This document shows, piece after piece, positions 57,201-62,251 of a stretch of 64,000 nt of DNA. The notes under the pieces were generated by a model. It searched no databases and was not told the DNA's origin. It saw only the letters and a list, made by a program, of their open reading frames with translations. The position numbers and the translations under genes are program-made. Source of the stretch: Gymnothorax reevesii (Eukaryota > Chordata > Actinopteri > Anguilliformes > Muraenidae). The stretch spans positions 153,905,947 through 153,969,946 of the forward strand of contig CM056573.1 in the NCBI GenBank assembly GCA_029721435.1, in the 5' to 3' direction. Numbering within the stretch: the first letter of the stretch is position 1; each line of letters begins with the position of its first letter.

Positions 57201-60200
57201 TTCAATGCTTTATGAGGCTTCATCTCGCAATCACTAGCTGTGAGGATGAGGATGCAGCGAGGAGGGAATGCACATGCTGAGCTTGGGTTTAAGCTTTGGC
57301 CACAACCATCAAATAACTGGATGTATTGGACTCATCTAATCATGAGTAGCATTAGTTTATTTGCTTTCTTTCCTAGTGCATCATTGGAGTATTTCACTTG
57401 GAATAATTTAGGCTTATTTTCACTGACCTGGAATGTGGTCAATTCATCCTTAAATTATGCTGAAATTTGATTGATTTTCTAGAAGTCTGCTACAGACACT
57501 AATGTTTGTTGCGTTCAAAGTGCCAGAAAGATCCATAAAACCCTACAGCAGGGCTATTCAACCTTATTCAGAAAGGGCCGGTGTGGGTGCAGGCTTTCAT
57601 TCCAACCGTTCACTTACTCAGCTGACGCCACTCATCAACCCCAAGAGTCTTTGCTAATAGGCTTGATTAGTAGTATCAGGTGTGTAACTGCTTGGCTGGA
57701 ATGAAAGGCTGCACCCACGCCGGCCCTTTCTGGATAATGTTGAATAGCCCTCCCCTACAGCAATGACTCAGTCTTTGCACATAGGTGCAGTTACCTTCTT
57801 AACTTGATTCAAACAATATCCTTGAAATTTGTCTCCACATATGCTGACTGTGAATTTCTACTAAACCAATCCCGTCAGCTTGAGCAGTGTCGTCATGTCT
57901 TGTTTTCCCCAGACCTGGCCTCTTTGGACAGCTTCCCTGGCAGCCTGTCGGAGGACTGTGTCCGGCATCGCAGACCCAGCCAGCACCGGGTCCCACCCAG
58001 TCGCCGTAAGGTTGAAAAGGTAAATATTTGCCAGACACGATTCGATTGTTAATGTAACATTTCTTTGTAACCTCTTCTCCTGCGCACAAGGACGGGCTTC
58101 TCCAGCACCAGATATAGCTTGACATTTAATGGTCTGAATATTTTAAAGTGCCATTATTAGTAGAGATGCACCGAATTTTCGGCCTCTGAAAATTTTCGGC
58201 CGAAAAAGGCAAAAAAAATGCATTTTCGGTTTTCGGCCGAAAGACTTTTAACACCGAAACAATACGGCCGAAATAGAATGTTGTGATGACGCAAGCAAAA
58301 ACCGCGGCCAGCACGCGCCGGTCTGTATGTGTTAAATCAGGGGACGCGCACCACCGTCACCGCATTATAGCGGTAAAGTCCCTGAGTGCTGAATTGCAAT
58401 TTCTGTTCGTCATGATGCATAGGAAAGCAGCTGGTGTTGTGTCCGATTCGGTTGCACAATAAATACGTACCGTATTCATAGAAAATGGCAATATATTCTC
58501 AAGGCATTTGCGTAACATTCCATAATGTAACTACAACCCCTGGAAAAATATGGAATCACCACACACCGAGGATGTTAATTTACCTTTTTTTCTTCATAAC
58601 AAAGAAGCAAATAACTGAACACGTATGATAAAACAATTACAGTTTATTAGCTTGACACCCAGGCGTCATTCAGCATGTCACTTTGAAAGTGAAGGCAAAA
58701 CACGTAGCAAACGCGCTAATTGCGGGAGATGGCAGAATATTAGAATTTATCGCTTTACGATGAGTCATCTCATCTGTGGTACCTTTCCCTTTCCTGAGAA
58801 CAAAATGCTTCATCAGCACCTGTTAAGTCATTCTCTGCGCAATTTTCGTAGAATAGGGGCAGCACAATAACTTTCTTAAGGGGAACTGGGGAAACAGAAT
58901 TGGACACAACACCCTTGCTTCTAATTTCGCTACGAACAGGATCACGGACAAAGAAACTCATTTCATTAATGTAGCAGCTTTGGTGAATAAACGCAACCTT
59001 GTTTGAAATGTAATAATATACGCACTTGACTTTAGTTAGGTAAGTACCCAGTCATAGCCATAAATGAAATGGTAATAAAAATTGGCAAAATAATTTCTTT
59101 CGGTTTTCAGTGAAGCGTTTCTCATTTTCGGTTTTTGGTTTCGGCCAAAAATTTTCATTTTGGTGCATCCCTAATTATACTCTTACGAAAAAGAAACTAT
59201 ACATTGTTTTTAGCATCAATTTATTATACATGAAATGTTCTGACAAATGTGGAAAACATATTGAAATATACTCTTCCAAAACAGAAACTTTACAAATATT
59301 GAATTATTGATTACACTTTCTTTTCAATATGTTTTCCACATTTGTCAAAACATTTCATGTATAATAAATTGATGCTAAAAACAATGATATTTTCTTTTTT
59401 GGAAGAGTATATTTGCCAAGTTTTCCCTGTAGTCCCTCTTTGAAGAAAAATGCGTTGGTGGACTCCAGTGCTGGAACATGTTAGCTTTTGAATATTTAGC
59501 TTGTATTGCGCTTGTGCACTCACTTTGTGCCAGCGGAAATTGGAAAACTGTCCTCAGTTCTCAATATTTGGAAAAGCCCGTTCCTGCTTTAGCTACCACT
59601 GCACTAATTAACTAACTAACTATTTTCTTGGGACTCCTAGATGGATAACACCCCAGCAGAGTGTTGCACATGACTTTCTCACTCTCTCGCTCTCTCTCTC
59701 TCTCTCTCTGTGCATGCTGCTGGTCTCCCCTCTTCCTCACTCGGTGCTGGTTTCTCTCTGGTGGTGGGATGACCTGTCCCCTCGATGCGAGTGTGAAAGA
59801 GGCCCGCTTGCCCAGGATTTTTAGGCATAACGCTGGTGCTTTTTTGCTTTGGCTTTAGCAGTCCCCCCCCTCACAGGCACAGCCGACAGACCGGCAGGGC
59901 AGAGAGGACGCCGAGGCGCGGGCGGAGCGGGAGAGCGGTCAAGCGGAGCAGCTGCTCCTCGACATGGTGCGCTCAGAGTCAGAGGACACGCTGTCCGTGC
60001 AGGAAGACGAGCGGGCGGAGACCACACCCGCCGCCGACCGGGCTCCGCCCGATGATGAGGTGGTGGCAATAGCAGCGACCGTTGCGGTCGCAGAGTCGAC
60101 TGCGGAAGAGATGCCGGAGGAGGTGGCAGAGTCGGTGGTTGGGGCGCAGGATCCTGCCCAAACTGACCCGCCCTCTGTCCCCCCTCCCCAGAGTCCTCTG

Positions 60201-60302
60201 GAGCAGACCCCTCCCAGTGTCCTGGCTGCACTCGCCAATGGCTTTGCTCAGAGGGAGAAGGAACCGTCGGAGCCTTCGCACAGGATCCGCGTGGACTTCA
60301 AG
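23927..60302 (+). CDS. kmt2b: kmt2b (MLL-family H3K4 methyltransferase), 5' part, 11 exons
   Basis: This is the N-terminal part of a nuclear histone H3 lysine-4 methyltransferase of the trithorax/MLL family, which works in COMPASS-like complexes with menin and LEDGF. Coding exons joined in phase: 23927-24232, 45446-45524, 45759-49010, 49106-49314, 49473-49592, 52301-52457, 53389-53617, 53810-53874, 54685-54951, 57913-58019 and 59859-60302, in all 5,235 nt or 1,745 codons. Visible: menin-binding RFPGRP (27-32), LEDGF IBM-like motif (102-109), MLL-conserved blocks (about 913-943, 1024-1036, 1257-1276, 1327-1350), CXXC zinc finger (about 1416-1455). KMT2B is preferred to KMT2A because of the [11 protein letters not shown] end of the CXXC domain and the RRCVKPRSY block. 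PHD, bromodomain, FYR and SET parts lie beyond the window. All introns are GT-AG. Which teleost paralogue (a or b) is unknown. Confidence 0.93.
24233..26150. other. start of intron 1, no further feature
   Basis: Apparently single-copy intron DNA. A small AATATCCGC(C/T)CA direct repeat at about 25601-25630 is the only pattern I noticed. Confidence 0.5.
26165..28105. mobile_element. foldback element A, long inverted repeat
   Basis: Left arm about 26165-26865 and right arm about 27358-28105 are imperfect reverse complements along their whole length. Shared blocks include CATGGTAAATAAAGATGCCA, GACAGGAGATTGG / CCAATCTCCTGTC, TATGCATACTTCAGTCAA and GAAAATCAAATGAGATATG. The centre of about 490 bp is unique. 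No credible transposase frame. Arms this long suggest a foldback-type DNA element or an inverted pair of one repeat. Confidence 0.8.
28233..29411 (+). mobile_element. 1.2-kb TIR element, copy 1 (intron 1)
   Basis: It begins CAGGGCTTCCGCC and ends GGCGAAAGCCCTG, a 13-bp inverted repeat with one mismatch. The body is the reverse complement of 55113-56219, including the CACTCG/CGAGTG segment, the ACGTAGAGGTTCCATG segment and the CCCCCC-rich end. The ends would fit hAT; no target-site duplication is clear. No coding motif. Confidence 0.8.
28343..28456. repeat. 114-bp near-perfect hairpin MITE
   Basis: AAGCTGCTTGCACACTGGAC...ACAGATTA pairs with TAATCTGTTGTGCG...GTCCAGTGTGTAAGCGGC. Each arm is about 47 bp with only a few mismatches, around a loop of about 15 bp. 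It lies inside the 1.2-kb element; the sister copy at 56.0 kb retains only one arm. Confidence 0.85.
29570..31385. mobile_element. foldback element B, long inverted repeat
   Basis: Left arm about 29570-30205 and right arm about 30740-31385 are imperfect reverse complements (for example ATACCATGGGAAGT / ACTTCCCATGGTAT, CCTATAGG with GGATGCGCCCTC, GGTGAAAGATGGT / ACCATCTTTCACC). The unique centre is about 530 bp. Size and layout resemble element A, but the sequence differs. The left outer part resembles 41700-41830. Confidence 0.8.
31386..33020. other. intron 1 DNA, nothing recognised
   Basis: AT-rich sequence without recognised gene or clear repeat boundary. Confidence 0.45.
33021..35731. mobile_element. 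foldback element C with tandem units in both arms
   Basis: The outer ends are inverted: AACTAGGCGTATGCCGCCGG and CGACGGCATAAGCCTAGTT, each next to a GGGGGTATATCC-type segment. Left arm 33021-34397 and right arm 34811-35731 pair throughout, down to the inner GTGTGGCGGCGGCGGTCGGA / GGTCCGACCACCGCCACAC segments. The loop (34398-34810) is unique. Each arm holds a tandem array of an approximately 145-bp unit: six units on the left, three on the right. No transposase seen. Confidence 0.88.
33508..34355 (+). repeat. 145-bp tandem array, six units
   Basis: The GGTGGCCAATCTAGA word starts at 33523, 33668, 33813, 33958 and 34092, with a GATGGCC variant near 34237. The spacing is 145, 145, 145, 134 and about 145. 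Each unit also holds GAATCAGTTCTTCCTCTTTA and GAAATATTACTG. Inverted counterparts lie at about 34971, 35108 and 35252. Confidence 0.9.
35815..36204. mobile_element. short relative of element C
   Basis: It opens with a small hairpin (CCCCGAAATACGAGTTTCGGGG) and ends GATTGGGGAATTTTGGGGAT...GCGTAGGCCTAGTT, resembling the right end of element C (ATTGGGGGCATTCGGGGATA...CATAAGCCTAGTT). It also carries the CACCAGGTGGCG word. About 390 bp, no array. Confidence 0.6.
36205..38840 (+). mobile_element. 2.6-kb element built of ~0.91-kb higher-order repeats
   Basis: It starts AGGGCCCGAGCACCGACCGG and ends GCGAGGGCCC...GCTGCTTGCAGCTTTAATT, boundaries I recognise from an abundant fish repeat of uncertain class. 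Internally a unit of about 0.91 kb is repeated about 2.7 times: CGTACTTTAACGAACTCCTC occurs at 37048 and 37962, GCCATGACCTAGAC at 36963 and 37878, and the CATTTCCTGCG block three times. AGCGCC boxes start at 36422, 36711, 36850, 37330, 37617, 37766, 38246, 38532 and 38680. No coding capacity is seen. Confidence 0.85.
38841..39700. other. intron 1 DNA, nothing recognised
   Basis: A TTATT-rich low-complexity patch lies at about 39515-39552. Otherwise no feature. Confidence 0.5.
39701..40218 (-). repeat. interspersed repeat with terminal GC hairpin
   Basis: It begins with a hairpin (CCCCGCCGCGCG then CGCGAAGCGGGG) and ends with TCTCCTTGGCGGAGATAA, itself partly palindromic. A minus-strand frame reads [20 protein letters not shown], and MSVCLSVC from the CAGA/CAAA-rich stretch; this is probably non-coding repeat sequence. 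The class is unknown. Confidence 0.5.
40268..40310. repeat. short repeat shared with 11.19 kb
   Basis: TTAGCTTGCTAGCTGGCATT matches the 11.19-kb copy. Confidence 0.4.
40428..41700. other. intron 1 DNA with small repeat ends
   Basis: CAGGGTTCTGC(T/C)CAGGATGCT occurs at about 40430 and again at about 41283 in the same orientation, perhaps ends of one family. Between them, 41050-41158 is a hAT-like terminal segment: TTAGAGGTCGATTAATCAAT, then GGCCGATTATTAG and GGCCGATTAAAA. No gene. Confidence 0.45.
41700..42420 (+). repeat. dispersed repeat related to the outer arm of element B
   Basis: TTAAGAGCCAGATTCTGTAA then CAGAGGGTGAT parallels 29543-29583 in the same orientation. Farther on it is rich in GAGGGCGC words, resembling the GAGGGCGCATCC segment of element B. 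Confidence 0.45.
42430..42950 (+). repeat. dispersed repeat, copy 2 (with 19.36 kb)
   Basis: Same order of blocks as 19355-19860 from ATAATTCAAGATTTAAGCTT to GGTCACCAGTGACCTCTCCA. A run of 19 or so A at about 42598-42616 has expanded relative to copy 1. Confidence 0.75.
43060..43325 (+). pseudogene. Tc1-type transposase catalytic fragment
   Basis: With frameshifts and stops it encodes [23 protein letters not shown] (the region of the second catalytic aspartate), and [11 protein letters not shown], all hallmark blocks of Tc1 transposases. An upstream degenerate piece corresponds to the MLWGCF block. The copy is inactive and ends at the next repeat. Confidence 0.85.
43340..43690 (+). mobile_element. 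common fish repeat with (GGAT)n tail
   Basis: It contains CCTCACAGCAAGAATGTCAT, CCTCCCACAGTCCAAG, AAGACATGCATGTCAGG, TTGGAGATTCTAAATTGCCC, CAGCTGGGATAGGCTCCAGC and a GGATGGATGGAT tail. This order is very common in teleosts. I leave its class open (SINE or short LINE-derived). Confidence 0.8.
43691..45445. other. end of intron 1, repeat remnants
   Basis: 44130-44290 (AAACTGCATTTTGTGTTTAC, TATCTCTGTCTAATTTTGAA) resembles a widespread fish repeat. The rest shows no recognised feature. Confidence 0.4.
45446..45524 (+). CDS. kmt2b: kmt2b exon 2 (LEDGF IBM half)
   Basis: A 79-nt exon between an AATCTCAG acceptor and a strong GTAAGT donor. In phase 0 it reads [13 protein letters not shown] then [13 protein letters not shown]. 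The same position in human MLL1 and KMT2B carries F-x-GF followed by an acidic segment and SPTRS/SLRS. It would be missed by open-frame length alone and is supported by phase agreement on both sides (0 in, 1 out). Confidence 0.88.
45621..45643 (+). repeat. poly-T run in intron 2
   Basis: A homopolymer of about 23 T. Confidence 0.9.
45759..49010 (+). CDS. kmt2b: kmt2b exon 3 (large basic exon)
   Basis: A 3.25-kb open exon, acceptor TTTGTTTGCAG, donor GTAAGC. It encodes a Lys/Arg- and Ser/Pro-rich, mostly disordered stretch. Family landmarks in order: [10 protein letters not shown] (about residue 238) like mammalian IKFVSRAKKV; a basic [15 protein letters not shown] where mammals have an AT-hook; [19 protein letters not shown] followed by TPKRFMDD (about 913-943), the best-conserved MLL block here; [12 protein letters not shown] (about 1024-1036); [11 protein letters not shown]. 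No canonical RGRP AT-hook core is present. Large single exons at this place are normal in MLL genes. Confidence 0.96.
49106..49314 (+). CDS. kmt2b: kmt2b exon 4
   Basis: Acceptor placed at CTTCCCCTGAAG because phase 1 from exon 3 requires it and a pyrimidine tract precedes it. The nearer-looking TATTAG site at 49076 would break the frame. It encodes [20 protein letters not shown] (about 1256-1275), a helical block shared by KMT2A and KMT2B. Donor CAG|GTAATG, phase 0. Confidence 0.88.
49473..49592 (+). CDS. kmt2b: kmt2b exon 5
   Basis: A 120-nt exon, acceptor CTCCATAG, donor CAG|GTATGG. It reads [17 protein letters not shown], then a [11 protein letters not shown] basic run and [11 protein letters not shown]. 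Phase 0 on both sides fits exons 4 and 6. Start is less certain than end, since the residues are poorly conserved. Confidence 0.7.
49593..51180. other. intron 5, first part
   Basis: AT-rich to 50060, then mixed sequence. No recognised element or gene. Confidence 0.45.
51181..51450 (+). repeat. solo copy of the long-TIR arm at 62.3 kb
   Basis: CTATGGGGCAGACAGG, ATCAGAGGCCATTTGAAAT, TTACCAGCGAGGTTGGATAG and ACCTTAAATCAATTCC occur in the same order and orientation as in 62284-62550, and inverted at 63790-64000. Confidence 0.8.
51720..51845 (+). mobile_element. L2-type 3' tail fragment
   Basis: A (TTTTA)n run is followed by GCATAGCACTTTGGCCAACT, GTTGTTTTTAAAGTGCCCTA and TAAATAAAATTAGATTGAAT, the 3' end of L2-group LINEs or of an L2-mobilised SINE. 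Confidence 0.7.
52301..52457 (+). CDS. kmt2b: kmt2b exon 6
   Basis: Acceptor CATCTCATCAG, donor AAG|GTGATC (weak at position 5). It encodes [20 protein letters not shown] then [17 protein letters not shown], nearly the same as the pre-CXXC block of mammalian KMT2B and KMT2A. Phase 0 in, 1 out. Confidence 0.95.
52640..52928. repeat. fish repeat and hAT terminus in intron 6
   Basis: 52640-52740 resembles a common fish repeat (CATTTGCATGTTTTGTGG, GGCTCACTCGGCCCGAAAC). 52870-52928 ends AGTTTGAGAACCACTG, a hAT-type terminus read from the minus strand, with a C/G-rich subterminal part. Confidence 0.5.
53389..53617 (+). CDS. kmt2b: kmt2b exon 7 (CXXC zinc finger, main part)
   Basis: Acceptor TCTCCCTCATAG, donor GTAAGT. 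After a variable leader it encodes [28 protein letters not shown] and NTKRQCCV. This CXXC domain binds unmethylated CpG DNA; the zinc-binding cysteines of both clusters and the KFGG loop are intact. The exon ends two bases into the Val codon, so the last cysteine comes from exon 8, as in other MLL genes. Confidence 0.97.
53810..53874 (+). CDS. kmt2b: kmt2b exon 8 (end of CXXC domain)
   Basis: A 65-nt exon, acceptor TCCTCCCAG, donor AAGG|GTACAT. It encodes [20 protein letters not shown]; its cysteine completes the CXXC zinc sites. The sequence favours KMT2B over KMT2A. Confidence 0.93.
53875..54684. other. intron 8
   Basis: No element recognised. A GCGCGCTGCGTGCGC patch lies at about 54306. 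Confidence 0.5.
54685..54951 (+). CDS. kmt2b: kmt2b exon 9
   Basis: Acceptor GCATACAG, donor CATG|GTAGGG. It encodes [20 protein letters not shown] and [20 protein letters not shown], the latter matching mammalian RRCVKQRPSYDIFEDSD. A second AG at 54689-54690 is also in phase and would drop two codons (Thr-Gly). Confidence 0.93.
55113..56219 (-). mobile_element. 1.1-kb TIR element, copy 2 (intron 9)
   Basis: It starts CAGGGCTTCCGCC and ends GGCGGAGCCCTG, and is the reverse complement of 28233-29411 over nearly its whole length (for example CATGGAACCTCTACGTGAAA). Part of the internal hairpin is lost near 56080. Confidence 0.8.
56220..56526. other. intron 9 spacer
   Basis: No recognised feature. 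Confidence 0.5.
56527..57236. mobile_element. hAT-like TIR element (GCTTC ends)
   Basis: The left end TAGTGATGAGAAGTTCTG with GAGGCTTCAAGG and the right end TATGAGGCTTCATCTCGCAA with TCACTA are imperfect inverted repeats. A matching terminal piece lies at 11.63 kb. No transposase. Confidence 0.55.
57550..57751. mobile_element. ~200-bp hairpin MITE with flanking direct repeat
   Basis: The ends AGGGCTATTCAACCTTATTC and GATAATGTTGAATAGCCCT start inverted repeats of about 55 bp (AGAAAGGGCCGG, GGGTGCAG, CTTTCATTCCA). CCCTACAGCA occurs immediately to the left (57541-57550) and again at 57753-57762, a likely target-site duplication. Confidence 0.88.
57913..58019 (+). CDS. kmt2b: kmt2b exon 10
   Basis: Acceptor TGTTTTCCCCAG, donor AAG|GTAAAT. 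It reads [14 protein letters not shown] then [19 protein letters not shown]. The residues are poorly conserved, but both splice sites are strong and phases (1 in, 0 out) fit. Confidence 0.82.
58161..59173. mobile_element. hAT-like element with GATGCACCGAA ends
   Basis: TAGAGATGCACCGAATTTTC with repeated TTTTCGGCCGAAA at the left, and TTTCGGCCAAAA...TTTTGGTGCATCCCTA at the right, form inverted ends of a family common in fish. At about 58538-58625 a piece of another repeat (CCCCTGGAAAAATATGGAAT) is inserted. No transposase. Confidence 0.75.
59177..59410. repeat. 234-bp palindromic MITE
   Basis: ATACTCTTACG...AGAGTAT ends, with arms of about 90-105 bp that pair almost perfectly (TTAGCATCAATTTATTATAC / GTATAATAAATTGATGCTAA, GGAAAACATATTGAA / TTCAATATGTTTTCC). 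It directly abuts the preceding element's right end. Confidence 0.85.
59676..59709 (+). repeat. (TC)n microsatellite
   Basis: A pyrimidine run about 150 bp before the exon 11 acceptor. Confidence 0.9.
59859..60302 (+). CDS. kmt2b: kmt2b exon 11
   Basis: Acceptor GGCTTTAG, with a CAG directly after it (NAGNAG), donor AAG|GTAGGC. The 148 codons begin [13 protein letters not shown], pass an acidic, alanine- and glutamate-rich region and end [14 protein letters not shown]...HRIRVDFK. The last eight residues match the conserved VHRVRVDFK before the first PHD finger in KMT2A and KMT2B. The next exon should start with the E-D-C block; it is not found before 64000. Confidence 0.95.
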
Positions 60303-62250
60303 GTAGGCCCAAGCCCTCCTCAAGAGCGCCATGCGCTTGAATCTGCCATCAGACCCAATCTGATTCACTTTGCTGCCTGATTAGCGCTGCCATGAATGCA
60401 CCGATCCAAGCAAGGTTCTGTACAGAGTCTGCCCGTGTATGGTGGGTCCGGACAATTGGGTTTTAACTGCCACTGTCACAGCATTTTTATGATTGGGACG
60501 ATGCACTGAAGTTAGTTGAAATTGTCTTTTATCCCCTCCCATTTTAAAAGATACAGAAGAAGTTTTAAAGAAAACTTCGTCTTAAAGAAATTACCACAAA
60601 CAGTAATGCTGCACCGAATGCCACGTATACACGTCCCCCAATTTAATATGTCTTCCTTTAAGCCGTTGGGATGCTCATTGCACTAATTATGAAGTCTTGA
60701 CTCATGTCCTTGCGAAATGTGTTATTTTAATTGACTACTTTCCAGATCAAAAGTGTGAGAACGTGGTTACATGCATTGAGTTGCAGTGTGAGCCTCTTGT
60801 GTGCGGGTTTCAAACCTGCGACAGAAGTCTTTCCCCACCGCTGACTTTGTCTAGTTTCTTAGTGCGGCTGTTTCTCTTTAATTTGAGGTGAATTTTTTAA
60901 TGATGAGTACTTGACATGAATTGCTTAAAACTTGAGTCTGAACAAAGAATTCCTCTCATTTGCCGTTCTTAAGCTCGATAATGCACTGAATTTGGGTTGC
61001 ATCATTCGTGATTGGTTATGTGCCTATAGAAGTCTACCCAGCAGTGGGGCAGCACTGTGCATGTGGGTGGACTTAAAATGCTCAGGCTTTTAGAACCCAA
61101 ATGTACGCTTAAAATGAAACAAGGGTCTGCAATCATCAAGCATTCCCTCACCAAGCACTTTGTTATAGATTCTGTACTAATACAAGATGGAGCCCTTCCT
61201 TAACTCTCAGAATTTTGTGAACATTTCTTTGAGATTCTGGTCTGTGTTTACGTGGTTGAATCTTGTAATTTGTGTGGATTCGTCATCAATAGTACACATT
61301 CACAATCCAAAATTCCCATTCTTCCACATACCCCTGGTGGTGACTTAGCAGACCATTGGGGAAAGTGTGGCCATAAGGGGGCGCCCTGAGTCAACAATTC
61401 TGTGATTCACTGAAGCATTGAAATGATGACTGACTAGTGTTAAGGGGTCCAAAGCTTGCCATGGAAACATTCTCCACCCCATTATATTACCACCACCTGC
61501 CTGGTTGAGTCCATGGATTCTTGCTATGGATGTCAAATTCTGACATTAGCAGCTGAACTTTGCCAAGGAACTCGTGACTAATCTGACCAGGCTGTGTTTT
61601 CCTCTGTTAACTTCAGCTGTCTGGCTTTCTGTCCACTGCAGCCTCAGACTTCTGCTTTAAGCTGAAGGGAGTTAAACTTGCTGTGCATTTTGAGATGGCC
61701 TTCTATACAGTGCAGTTGCAAAGAAAGATTAAGGATTACATTAGCCTTTCAGTCTTGGCCCGTACCAGTCTGGCCTGTCTGCTCTCATTAAAAGGGCATT
61801 TTTGTCTGCATTGATGCAGCCCAGCGCATGCAATTTATTTGCACCATTTAGCCATCTTCAGAGGCTGTGCATGACAATCTCAGGACATCGGCACTTCCAG
61901 AAATAATCAGACTGTCCTGAGAAACCAGGTCAAAGCTACTGAAATCAGACCACAGTTTTTTTCCAGATTCTGATTGCTGTGAACTGACCTGTAACTGCAT
62001 GGTCTGATGCATTGCTGCTACATGAGTGGCTGAATGGATAAATGAATGAGCTTTTGAAAAATTCCCAGTAAGGTCCTCAGTGTGTATTTTGGGCTTCATT
62101 TTCTTTTTTTTTTTTTTTTTTTTTATAGAAATTTTTATAAAGATTTTTACCATAAACATACAAAAACACACAATACAAACAAACAAACAGAGGCCACAAA
62201 AGTTACACATTTTCTTGAAATCTTTTGGCATAAGATACGTAGCCCACTAC
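60303..62250. other. intron 11, first part
   Basis: No further exon found. A poly-T run lies at 62103-62125. The stretch at 61440-62000 has the look of a decayed repeat, but I cannot name it. Confidence 0.45.
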
Positions 62251-62251
62251 T

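Noticed and set aside
59821..60231. Minus-strand 136-residue open frame opposite exon 11
   Set aside because: It is a shadow of the GC-rich kmt2b exon on the other strand.
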